Source: Dyella subtropica
GTDB taxonomy: Bacteria > Pseudomonadota > Gammaproteobacteria > Xanthomonadales > Rhodanobacteraceae
Assembly: GCF_026283965.1 (NCBI RefSeq)
Contig: NZ_JAPDPD010000020.1
Location: 41,918 to 105,917, forward strand
Length of the DNA: 64,000 nt
Direction: 5' to 3'
Shown here one piece after another: positions 36,727-44,347 of the stretch; within the stretch, counting starts at the first letter, position 1; every line of letters starts with the position of its first letter. Below the pieces are notes generated by a model. That model was not told the origin of the DNA. It saw only the letters and a program-made list of their open reading frames with translations, and made no database searches. The translations under genes and the position numbers were made by a program.

Positions 36727-37578
36727 CTACAGCCCCTTGCTCTTCTCGACCATCTTCTCGATGGCCTCGACGACGAGATCGGGTTTGTCGATCATCACCT
36801 TATGCGAGCTGCCGGCGGCGAACAGGTATTCGCGGTGCGGGTTGTTCGCGGTAAACGCCATGTGCGCGCCACGCCATATTTGCGTGCTTTCCGGGTCGTT
36901 CTGTCCTTTTTCCGCCACGATATCCACGATCGGGATCGTTGCGGAAACTCGGATGCTGTCCACTTTTTTGGCCGTCTCCGGCATGGCTTCAGCCCAAGGA
37001 ATGGCTACTTTGGCGAGGCCCGGAGCCTGCGCGCGGACTTCCGCGTACTGCGCGCGCATCATTTTCAGGTTCTTGTCGACTTCGCTTTTGGGCCAGACCC
37101 CGGGAACCACGGCGTCGAGCAGCACAAGTCCCTTGATGCGCTGGTCTTCGGACGCTGCCAACAGGCTGATGGCGCCGCCGTACGAATGCCCGACCATCAC
37201 GACCGGGCCCTTGATCCCGCAGTCCGTCAGCGCCTTTCTCAGTATGTGGACGTCATGGTCGAGACTGTAAGGCACGGCGGTATCGATGGTGCTCTTGCCC
37301 ATGCCGGCCCGGTCATACACAAATGTCTGCGTACCTACGGCGCGGATCCTCGGCGCGATCTGCGACCACACGCCCGAATCGTTGCCAAAGCCGGACTCGA
37401 AGACGACGGTGACGTTTCCGGCTCCTTCTTTGTTCACCCAGATCTGGTTGCCATCGATGCCCAGCAGCGACGATGAGCAGGTGTCAGCAGAAATGGGCTT
37501 GCCCTGCGCCCGGACAGATGAGGCGAACACAATCAAAGAAAGGGCGGCAAGCGCAGCTATAAACGGGATGCGTTTCAT
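36727..37578 (-). CDS. Exported alpha/beta hydrolase
   Basis: This 283-residue precursor has a signal peptide ending near SSVRAQ and an alpha/beta-hydrolase fold. It shows VVFESGFGNDSGVW (oxyanion region), the nucleophile elbow GHSYGG with Ser132, an acidic residue in LVLLDAVVPG, and His in AGSSHKVM near the end. It is a likely periplasmic esterase or lipase-like enzyme of unknown substrate. The start at 37578 was chosen for the signal peptide; the longer frame upstream has none. Confidence 0.85.
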   Translation of the reverse strand: MKRIPFIAALAALSLIVFASSVRAQGKPISADTCSSSLLGIDGNQIWVNKEGAGNVTVVFESGFGNDSGVWSQIAPRIRAVGTQTFVYDRAGMGKSTIDTAVPYSLDHDVHILRKALTDCGIKGPVVMVGHSYGGAISLLAASEDQRIKGLVLLDAVVPGVWPKSEVDKNLKMMRAQYAEVRAQAPGLAKVAIPWAEAMPETAKKVDSIRVSATIPIVDIVAEKGQNDPESTQIWRGAHMAFTANNPHREYLFAAGSSHKVMIDKPDLVVEAIEKMVEKSKGL

Positions 37579-37988
37579 GGATCGATGACCCTCCTGTGAG
37601 GCGAGATAACGCCGTTGCCTGCAGGTTGTGCAAGCGAAACGACAACATCCGTCAACAGACGCAACTCTTCCGTTCGTTCCCTTTGGGTTGGCGCTCGCGT
37701 CCCCAGCAAGCCCCATGGATCGGACAACGGTTGATCCATCTTGTAGCCGGGTCTCCCAGGACCGCATGTGCCACAACTCATGGCGCCCTATGTCATATAC
37801 GGCGCTTGTCATCGTGTGCCGCTCATCAGCTCGGTACTGGCGACGGACAACGAGAAGGTGCTAAACACCCATGCCGGCGAGCGCCGGAATCACCGTCGGC
37901 ACTCCTGCAACGCATGGCTCGAAATGCGGCGCAGGCCATGCCAGCCTTATCTACTTACTCCGCGACTCTCAAGCCGTTAGGGATGCGT
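37579..37988. other. Intergenic stretch without a supported gene
   Basis: This 410-base gap separates the divergently transcribed hydrolase and the next plus-strand gene. It must hold their promoters. An open frame continues through it into the downstream gene, but it lacks a ribosome site and family features. Confidence 0.5.
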
Positions 37989-38759
37989 ATGTCAGATTCG
38001 AATCAGCAGGCGGCGCAACGCATCATTGCCTCGATGCGGCGCTCGTACGGTAGTGAGTTCACCTATCTCGAGGTCAAGGAAGGGGACTTCACGCATTTGG
38101 ATCTCCGAGCCTATCGCGACTTCCAGATCCGGCACGAAGCTCAGGGTTTCCGCCATCTGCGCGACGTCGAAATCGCTGAACTCACAGCCTCGCCCACGAC
38201 GCTGCTCGCTCGCACCTTCATCCGCAGCATGGTTTCCGCCGATGGTGGCATCGTGGCCGACTATTACCAGGTCAAGCCGCGTATGGCGCGCCTGATGCGC
38301 TTGCTACTGCGCGGCCTGGGCAACGGCCGCTGGCTGGACTCACCGAAATTCTTTCTCCGCACATTGAAGACTAAGCACTGCACGGGTTACGAGAGCGAGC
38401 TTAGCAACGGCGATTTCATCACCACCAGCAATGCCGAATCCGCCGGCAAGCTGTCGCTGCCGCCCTCCATCGATAGCGAATTCCATCCTTATGGCACCTT
38501 GCCAGCAGTACTGGCCAGTCGCCAACTTCAACGCCTGAAGGCACGCCTCGCTGCGGCACCCGACCTACACCCGTGCCCCGTGCGTACGGCGGAAGACCTG
38601 ATGCAGATGCAACGCCGACTCAAGCAACAGAAAAATGCGTATCGCGCCGCCGTGAACTGGGTGACGCAGGCCGAGCTGGAGAAAATGTCTCCCGGCAATC
38701 CGCAGCTTGCGGCTGTCATCTATGAAGAAGTGCGAAGACAGCTGCGCGCCGGCGACTGA
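37989..38759 (+). CDS. Unrecognised protein, 256 residues
   Basis: I do not recognise a family. The frame starts at ATG 37989 after TTAGGGATGCGT, a fair ribosome site; an ATG two codons earlier is possible. The protein begins MSDSNQQAAQRIIASMRRSY. It is rich in Arg and Leu, has no signal peptide or membrane helix, and looks helical in its C-terminal third (MQMQRRLKQQKNAYRAAVNW). Codon use looks like the surrounding genome. It stands alone between divergent or unrelated genes. Confidence 0.55.
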   Translation: MSDSNQQAAQRIIASMRRSYGSEFTYLEVKEGDFTHLDLRAYRDFQIRHEAQGFRHLRDVEIAELTASPTTLLARTFIRSMVSADGGIVADYYQVKPRMARLMRLLLRGLGNGRWLDSPKFFLRTLKTKHCTGYESELSNGDFITTSNAESAGKLSLPPSIDSEFHPYGTLPAVLASRQLQRLKARLAAAPDLHPCPVRTAEDLMQMQRRLKQQKNAYRAAVNWVTQAELEKMSPGNPQLAAVIYEEVRRQLRAGD

Positions 38760-38775
38760 AGAAGGAGAATCTTTC

Positions 38776-38904
38776 GTGCGCCGAAAAGCATATTCGAGCT
38801 TTCCTTCAACCGTGCCGGTATCGAAGACTACGGTAGTGGTGGGCGCTGGCAGCAGTCACGGATTGGCAGTCCTTCCATTGGCGAAGATGGAGACGCCGAC
38901 TTAG
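38776..38904 (+). CDS. Possible small ORF, 42 residues
   Basis: A GTG at 38776 is preceded by GAAGGAGAAT, a good ribosome site 16 bases after the previous stop. The predicted peptide (VRRKAYSSFPSTVPVSKTTV...) has no recognisable motif. The other frames through this stretch are no better. The remaining 247 bases to the next gene show nothing I can support. Confidence 0.2.
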   Translation: MRRKAYSSFPSTVPVSKTTVVVGAGSSHGLAVLPLAKMETPT

Positions 38905-39151
38905 AAGATAGGTGATGCTTCTACCAAGTGTCCCGTACCTTCCTCCACCAGAAGCGTGGTGATAGCCCACTTCGATGGGCATGGCTACAAATAGCTCGCC
39001 TTGACGCTACCCAGCGCCCCTTGGCGGTACCGTTGAGAGCCTGGCTAAGCTTGAGGCCAGCGATGTGCGCTTTCGTTCGTTGGCATCTGTAGACTTAGCC
39101 TCATTTGCCAAAGTGGCTAGCCTCTACCAACAGTTTCTTGGACAGAACTAT

Positions 39152-40603
39152 ATGATTAGGATATTCGCCAACCTCGCTTTTGCGTTGTTGATCTTGACTT
39201 TAGCTGCCTATTCCCCGGCAACTAAGGCACAAATGACTGATGTGTCGGGCGGTTCTTTCGTATTTTTAAGCGCGGCGAAGAGCTGTCCGTACGCAGGAGC
39301 CCCAAACTGCTATCTCGATGATCCAGTTGGGGCAGTGGCCGTTGTTACTGCACTGAGGCAGGCAGGGGGATTTTTCTTCTTACTACCTTCTGCGTCCAGC
39401 GCGCAGATGAGTGTTATGGGAAGTGCCATAAGCGCTCAGGGAGGCAAATTTTTGACATACGAGGAATGGGCATGGAAAGCTGCATCTACCTCCGGGCAGT
39501 TCAATTGTGATCAATACACCAGTAACCGCATCATCCCTGATCTTTTGCCACTGAAGGCTGCCTATCCCGACGCATTCTACGGATTCCAGCTTGCTGACGA
39601 GCCTGCAACACCGGAGCATCAATCTTTGGGGAAGCTCAAGGCCTGCCTGATGAGCCAGCCCGCTTTTGCAGGCATGAAGGTATTTCTCAATCTTGTGCCA
39701 GTAAACGCCAACGATGCGGCACTAAACATCCCAGGATCCGCGCAAGCCGATGCTATGCAACCATCGGAATACGGAGTGGACTGCACAAGCAATGCCTTGG
39801 TTTCCCGTGATCTTGCGACCAGTATGGTGAACAAGTACACGACGTATGTTCTATCTGCACTTGACAACATTGCGCCAGATGTCCTGGCGTTCGATCTATA
39901 CCCGTTTACCGCGCAGTTTGACGGCTGCTCGGCTGCCCGGGATCTGGTTATGAGCGAGAATATGAGCATAATCTCGTCGCAGGCCCTGCGACGTAACATT
40001 GCTCCTGTTGCGTATCTACAGAACGTTCGAGCGTCGCCTCTCGCTGCGAATCCAGGGCCCACTTCATATGAGTACGCAAATTTCTACCACTTGCGTTGGT
40101 TCTCAAGTTGGCATTTTGTGTTTGGAGGGCGCGGATTCGCGAACTTTGTCAGCCATGATGTGGACGACAAAGCTGGATCTCCTCAATTCGAAGGCTTGTT
40201 AACTTCTGATAATAAGCCCCGCGACCTCCTGAGCGACCAGCAGAGCACCTACGGGATGACCAGTCAGGTAGAGATCGCACTTACTCACTACCCATTCCAA
40301 CAATTCGTTGCCCCCTTTCTGGGTGTGCCAACGGGCTCTATCGTAGGGTGGATGCCGTCCAATGATCTTATGGCGGGAGAGTATGGTGACGCCTCCAGTG
40401 GACAAGTTATGCTTTTCGTTGCGCGTAGGCCAACGGATTCGACTGTAGCGGCCACCTTGGGACTCAACCAATGGTGGGTCAAGATCGAGCAGCTGAATTT
40501 CACCACTGGTGTATGGGAAGTTGTCGGGCGAAGCACGAACGCAATAAACGTGAATCTTGGAAGTTTTCCGGGAGCTCTCTTCCGTTTATCCAGTCAACCA
40601 TAA
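39152..40603 (+). CDS. Secreted glycoside hydrolase-like protein
   Basis: The 483-residue precursor starts with a signal peptide (MIRIFANLAFALLILTLAAY, cleavage near TKA). The body reads as a TIM-barrel glycosidase. It has FYGFQLADEP, where such enzymes carry the acid/base Glu, and VLAFDLYPF, which matches a common barrel strand. A C-terminal beta domain ends LGSFPGALFRLS. Six or more cysteines are present. Base composition is clearly lower in G+C than the flagellar genes, pointing to transfer. The family and substrate are not certain. Confidence 0.6.
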   Translation: MIRIFANLAFALLILTLAAYSPATKAQMTDVSGGSFVFLSAAKSCPYAGAPNCYLDDPVGAVAVVTALRQAGGFFFLLPSASSAQMSVMGSAISAQGGKFLTYEEWAWKAASTSGQFNCDQYTSNRIIPDLLPLKAAYPDAFYGFQLADEPATPEHQSLGKLKACLMSQPAFAGMKVFLNLVPVNANDAALNIPGSAQADAMQPSEYGVDCTSNALVSRDLATSMVNKYTTYVLSALDNIAPDVLAFDLYPFTAQFDGCSAARDLVMSENMSIISSQALRRNIAPVAYLQNVRASPLAANPGPTSYEYANFYHLRWFSSWHFVFGGRGFANFVSHDVDDKAGSPQFEGLLTSDNKPRDLLSDQQSTYGMTSQVEIALTHYPFQQFVAPFLGVPTGSIVGWMPSNDLMAGEYGDASSGQVMLFVARRPTDSTVAATLGLNQWWVKIEQLNFTTGVWEVVGRSTNAINVNLGSFPGALFRLSSQP

Positions 40604-40735
40604 TGCAGCGTTTTATCGGCGTGGATGAAGGGCGTTCACTGAGTTACCGATACTACGGGAAGGGAGCTGTTTCTCGGTATGGCTGGCCTTTGCAAATCTG
40701 CGCAACGTAATCTGGATTGAGAAGGAGCCTCCCCA

Positions 40736-40924
40736 ATGTCCAACTCGCCACCCGATGGTCTTCCGCGATATCGATTGCTCACAGGCAAGGACGACGCGGT
40801 GTTTTGTCACCGCGTCTCGGAAGCTCTGGACCTTGGCTACACGCTGTATGGGTCTCCAGCGGCGACGTTCAACGGTGAGCATGTGGTCGTTGCTCAGGCA
40901 CTACTTTGGCCGGAGAAAGACTAG
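40736..40924 (+). CDS. DUF1737-family small protein
   Basis: This 62-residue protein has the family pattern YRLLTGKDDAVFCHRVSEAL, then GYTLYGSPAATFNGEHVVVA. ATG 40736 follows AAGGAGCC at good spacing. DUF1737 proteins are small, cytosolic and of unknown function. It is a single gene between the glycosidase-like gene and the minus-strand PD40 gene. Confidence 0.78.
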   Translation: MSNSPPDGLPRYRLLTGKDDAVFCHRVSEALDLGYTLYGSPAATFNGEHVVVAQALLWPEKD

Positions 40925-40945
40925 CCATCTGGTTGTCGGCGAGCG

Positions 40946-41920
40946 CTACTCCTTGATGCCGTGTGCGCGCAGCACGTCGGCGATATCCACCCGCCAGATA
41001 TTGCGTGAGCCGTTGAGCGGGCCGCTCAGTCGCTGCTGCAACGAGGCCATGGTGTCGCGGGGCTTGGGGAAGTGCACCTCTTCCTGGCGGTTGCTGGACA
41101 CATAGAGTTCGCCGAACTTCGGGCCCAGCGTGGGCGCGTTCTCCAGGCTCTTGGTATTCACGTCGCCGCCCAGGTGCTCCGGCTTGCTCCAGCTGCCGTC
41201 GGCCTGGCGGAAGGCAATGTAGATATCGGCGCTGCCTAGCGAATCACCTTCATTGCCGGCAAACAGCAGGAAGCGGCCCCGCGGATCGACGCACGGGTCC
41301 ATGCGGTTATGCGAGAGGTCGCCCAACTCCACGCGCTGAGGTACGGAATAACCGGTGCCGGCGGGGTGTACCACATAGATCTGGTAGGCCTCGCCGGAGT
41401 CCGGGCGGTGGGCGGAGAAATAGATGTCGCCGTTGGCTGCCACGGACGGGTTGTAGAGCATGGAGCCTTCGTTGAGCGCGCCTTCCACATGCACCGGCTC
41501 GCCCCAGTGTCCGTCCTTCCGGCGTTCGACGTACCAGAGGTTGGTGCCGGGGAATGTCCGGCCGCTCATCTTGGCCACCACGGGTGCGTCGCCCGGATGC
41601 GCAGGGCGGTTGGAGACGAAGTACAGGCGCTTGCCGTCCGGCGCAAAGGCCGGTTCGGAGTCGTGCCATTGCCCGGAGAACGAAGCCACCTCCGGCGTAG
41701 ACCAGCTATTGCCGCTGCGATGCGAGACCATGATGGTGTCGTCTGCCTCGGCGAAGTCGGAGCGCAAGAAGTACAGCGTCTGCCCATCCGGCGATAGCGC
41801 GGCAGTGGTCTCTTGCAGGCCGGTGGAAATGACACCGGGACCCAGCAGCTCGGCGGCTTTCACCGGTGCGACGCAACCCAGCGCGAAAGCGATGGCCCAG
41901 GCGAATGTATGCAACCTCAT
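40946..41920 (-). CDS. Exported PD40 (TolB-like beta-propeller) protein
   Basis: The 324-residue precursor has a signal peptide ending VAPVKA. Repeated PD40/WD40-like blades follow, with the pattern ALSPDGQTLYFLRSDFAE, AFAPDGKRLYFVSNRP and SVAANGDIYFSAHRP. It probably forms a periplasmic six-bladed propeller that binds protein or glycan. It is closely similar in pattern to each half of the 583-residue protein encoded at 44344-46095. It is separated by a repeat from the LytTR gene upstream and may be part of the same locus. Confidence 0.8.
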   Translation of the reverse strand: MRLHTFAWAIAFALGCVAPVKAAELLGPGVISTGLQETTAALSPDGQTLYFLRSDFAEADDTIMVSHRSGNSWSTPEVASFSGQWHDSEPAFAPDGKRLYFVSNRPAHPGDAPVVAKMSGRTFPGTNLWYVERRKDGHWGEPVHVEGALNEGSMLYNPSVAANGDIYFSAHRPDSGEAYQIYVVHPAGTGYSVPQRVELGDLSHNRMDPCVDPRGRFLLFAGNEGDSLGSADIYIAFRQADGSWSKPEHLGGDVNTKSLENAPTLGPKFGELYVSSNRQEEVHFPKPRDTMASLQQRLSGPLNGSRNIWRVDIADVLRAHGIKE

Positions 41921-42210
41921 GCGTGCTCCTTGTTGAATGACGGATCGATACGACCTGCCTCATTGTCCGCAAGGAGCGAGATGCGCGCCGCTGTTTTGTG
42001 ACGAGCGGTTGCTCTTGCGTGGCGAGCGGCTGTCCACGCGTGCGGGTGGCTGGGAGGCTGGTCAAACTACTGAGGCGATGCGCCGCGCAGGTGTTTGTGG
42101 GCGCTATGCGGAAGTCGCGAATGGGCGCTCGGACCCATCCCTTTCATGGTGCTCCCCCTCTGCTTCCTCTCCCCGGTTACCAATGTGCGCACGAGGCGAA
42201 GCTGTGGCTT

Positions 42211-42360
42211 CCTCTCCCCTCCGGGGAGAGGACTGAGGTGAGGGGCGGGTGCTCGCGATCACGTGCATCGAAACCCGCTTCGAATCTGCCACGTCGCAAG
42301 ATTGCCCCCTCACCCCAACCCTCTCCCCCGTGCACAAATTGGTGAAAGGGGGAGAGGGAG
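42211..42360. repeat. Short two-armed family A palindrome
   Basis: The arms CCTCTCCCCTCCGGGGAGAG...GGTGAGGGGCGGGTG and CCCTCACCCCAACCCTCTCC...GGGGGAGAGGGAG face each other around about 60 bases. This is the end motif of the long A repeats without the central hairpin. It lies in the 490-base gap between the PD40 and LytTR genes; nothing else is supported there. Confidence 0.7.
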
Positions 42361-42410
42361 CTAAAACCACGCCGCCTCTAGCTTCTCGAACACCTTGAAA
42401 AGGATGGCTC

Positions 42411-43175
42411 TCAAACCATACCCAGCGCACGCCGCGCATGCGTACGAAAGCGGCGACTCAAATTGAGGCGGGTGCCGTTGTGCAGCACTACTTCGGCGTT
42501 GCCCTGGAACAGCGGATGGATTTCGCGGATGCGTTCCACGTTGACCAGTGTGCCGCGATGGATGCGCAGAAAGCGCGAGGAGTCCAGCGTTTCCAGTAGA
42601 CGCCGTAGTGTTTCGCGATGCAGGTAGCTGGCGTTGCCCGCGTGGATCTGCACGTAGTTGCCGTCCGCGCTGATCCAGTCGATGTCCTCGGTGGCGATCA
42701 CGCGGATGCTTTCGCCGATGCGCACGCTGATGCGTTGCGCATGGGCCGGCGCAGGAGGCGAGGGTGCCGCCACCGGCATGGTGACGGCGTGCGCATGCAT
42801 GCCCAGCCACTGCTGCCGTACGCGCGCTATCGCCTGATCGAAGCGCGCCTGGTCGATTGGCTTGAGTACGTAGTCCAGCGCGTTGGCGTCGAATGCGCGC
42901 AGCGCGTGCTGGCCGTAGGCGGTGGCGAACACCACCATGGGCAGCGTATCCGGCTTCAGCCGGTGCAGCAGTTTGAAGCCGTCCATGCCGGGCATCCGGA
43001 TATCCAGGAACAGCAGCGCCGGCTTCAGTGCGGCGACGGCTTGCATGGCCTCGGCGGCGTTGCCGCATTCGCCTACGATCTCGACATCCGGATGCGCGGC
43101 CAGCGCCTGGCGCAGGGCCAGCCGCGCCAGCACTTCATCGTCCACTAGCAGGGTGCGGATCGGCGGTGGGTTCAT
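42411..43175 (-). CDS. LytTR-family response regulator
   Basis: The protein is 254 residues. The receiver domain (about 6-120) has the acidic pair VDDE (11-14), phospho-acceptor Asp58 in LFLDIRMPG, and a late lysine in YVLKPID. The LytTR DNA-binding domain (about 150-250) includes IDWISADGNYVQIH and FLRIHRGTLVNVERI. The start overlaps the stop of the kinase gene by four bases, so the pair is coupled. The target genes are unknown; the PD40 genes are candidates. Confidence 0.92.
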   Translation of the reverse strand: MNPPPIRTLLVDDEVLARLALRQALAAHPDVEIVGECGNAAEAMQAVAALKPALLFLDIRMPGMDGFKLLHRLKPDTLPMVVFATAYGQHALRAFDANALDYVLKPIDQARFDQAIARVRQQWLGMHAHAVTMPVAAPSPPAPAHAQRISVRIGESIRVIATEDIDWISADGNYVQIHAGNASYLHRETLRRLLETLDSSRFLRIHRGTLVNVERIREIHPLFQGNAEVVLHNGTRLNLSRRFRTHARRALGMV

Positions 43176-44347
43176 GCGGTGGGCGCCGTGACGTATTCGC
43201 GGAAGGGAAAGCGCAGCTCCACGCGGGTGCCGCCCTCGGCCTTGCGCGCCAGCGCAACGCTGGCGCCTTCGCCGAACAGCACCTGCAGGCGCGCACGCGT
43301 ATTGCCCAGGCCCAGCCCTTCGGAAACGCCCTCCGGCAGGCCCAAGCCGTCGTCGTCGACGCGCAGATACAGTTGGCCGCCTTCGCAGCGACTCACGATC
43401 TGCAGCTGGCCGGGCTCGGGCTTGTCCAGCAGGCCGTGGCGCAGCGCGTTCTCCACCAGCGGCTGCAGGATCATGCTGGGCACGGCAGCGTGCATCGTAT
43501 CCATCGCCACATCCCAATGCGTGCTCAGCCGGTCCTGGAAACGCACTTGCTGGATGTCCAGGTAGCAGCGCAGCAGTTCCAGCTCGCGCGAGAGCGGCAC
43601 TTCCAGTGCATGGCGTTCCTCCAGGGTCAGGCGCAGCAGGTCGCTGAGCCTGGCGATCATCAGACGCGCCTGGATCGGGTCGGCCAATGCCAGTGCGGAG
43701 ATCGCATTGAGTGTGTTGAACAGGAAATGCGGCTGCAGCTGCACACGCAGCGTGCGCAGCTGTGCCTGCGCCAATTGTGATTCCAGCTGGGCATTGCGCA
43801 GGCGCTCGTCACGCAGGCGGCGCTGCGAGTCCAGGCCGCGCAGCACTACCAGGATCATCCAGTAGATCAGCAAGGCGAAGTGGTAACTGAAGGCGAACTC
43901 CATGCGCAGGTAGCCGCCGAGCGTGTTCACCGGTGCGCGCCCTGGCCCGCACGCAATCCAGAAGATGGCCAGATGCGTCGCCATCTGCGCCAGTGCCACG
44001 CCCAGGCTGGCTGGTATGTGCAGGGCGGCGAAGCGTCGCCAACCCTGGCCGGCGCTCCGGTGGCCCAGCCAGGCGATCAGCGGTACCAGCGCCATCCACA
44101 GATAGAAATCGACGAAGTTCCACACCAAAATCCGCGACCAGTTCGTGTCCTGGCCTTCGCTGATCGAGGACAACCCCGCGCTGAGCGTGTACGACAGCGC
44201 GATCAGGGTCCAGAACCCCAGTATCAGAGCCGGCATGCTCAGCCGGTGTGACGTAATTCGTGTGGACACCCCAACCTCTTCGGCGACAGCGGCAAGCTTG
44301 CGCCGGGGCAGTGTGTGGCGATGGACGGGCGCGGGAAAGTGCCTCAC
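43172..44347 (-). CDS. LytS/YehU-type sensor histidine kinase
   Basis: The 391-residue protein has four predicted membrane helices (between about 38 and 172), a coiled linker, the phospho-acceptor His207 in LQPHFLFNTLNAIS, and an ATPase domain with LVENALRHGLL and DDDGLGLPEG. The GTG at 44347 overlaps the PD40 gene stop (GTGA). A GTG at 44269, with a better GAGG ribosome site, is an alternative. It lacks a large periplasmic domain, so sensing may be within the membrane or through a partner. Confidence 0.9.
   Translation of the reverse strand: MRHFPAPVHRHTLPRRKLAAVAEEVGVSTRITSHRLSMPALILGFWTLIALSYTLSAGLSSISEGQDTNWSRILVWNFVDFYLWMALVPLIAWLGHRSAGQGWRRFAALHIPASLGVALAQMATHLAIFWIACGPGRAPVNTLGGYLRMEFAFSYHFALLIYWMILVVLRGLDSQRRLRDERLRNAQLESQLAQAQLRTLRVQLQPHFLFNTLNAISALALADPIQARLMIARLSDLLRLTLEERHALEVPLSRELELLRCYLDIQQVRFQDRLSTHWDVAMDTMHAAVPSMILQPLVENALRHGLLDKPEPGQLQIVSRCEGGQLYLRVDDDGLGLPEGVSEGLGLGNTRARLQVLFGEGASVALARKAEGGTRVELRFPFREYVTAPTA

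Noticed and set aside
38776..38904. SusD-like fragment in an alternative frame
   Set aside because: A short stretch (SIFELSFN) looked similar, but SusD proteins are not expected here and no second motif was found.
40608..40720. Short frame starting MQRFIGVDEGRS as a transposase fragment
   Set aside because: The likeness to IS1182-type N-termini is a few residues only and no further motif follows.
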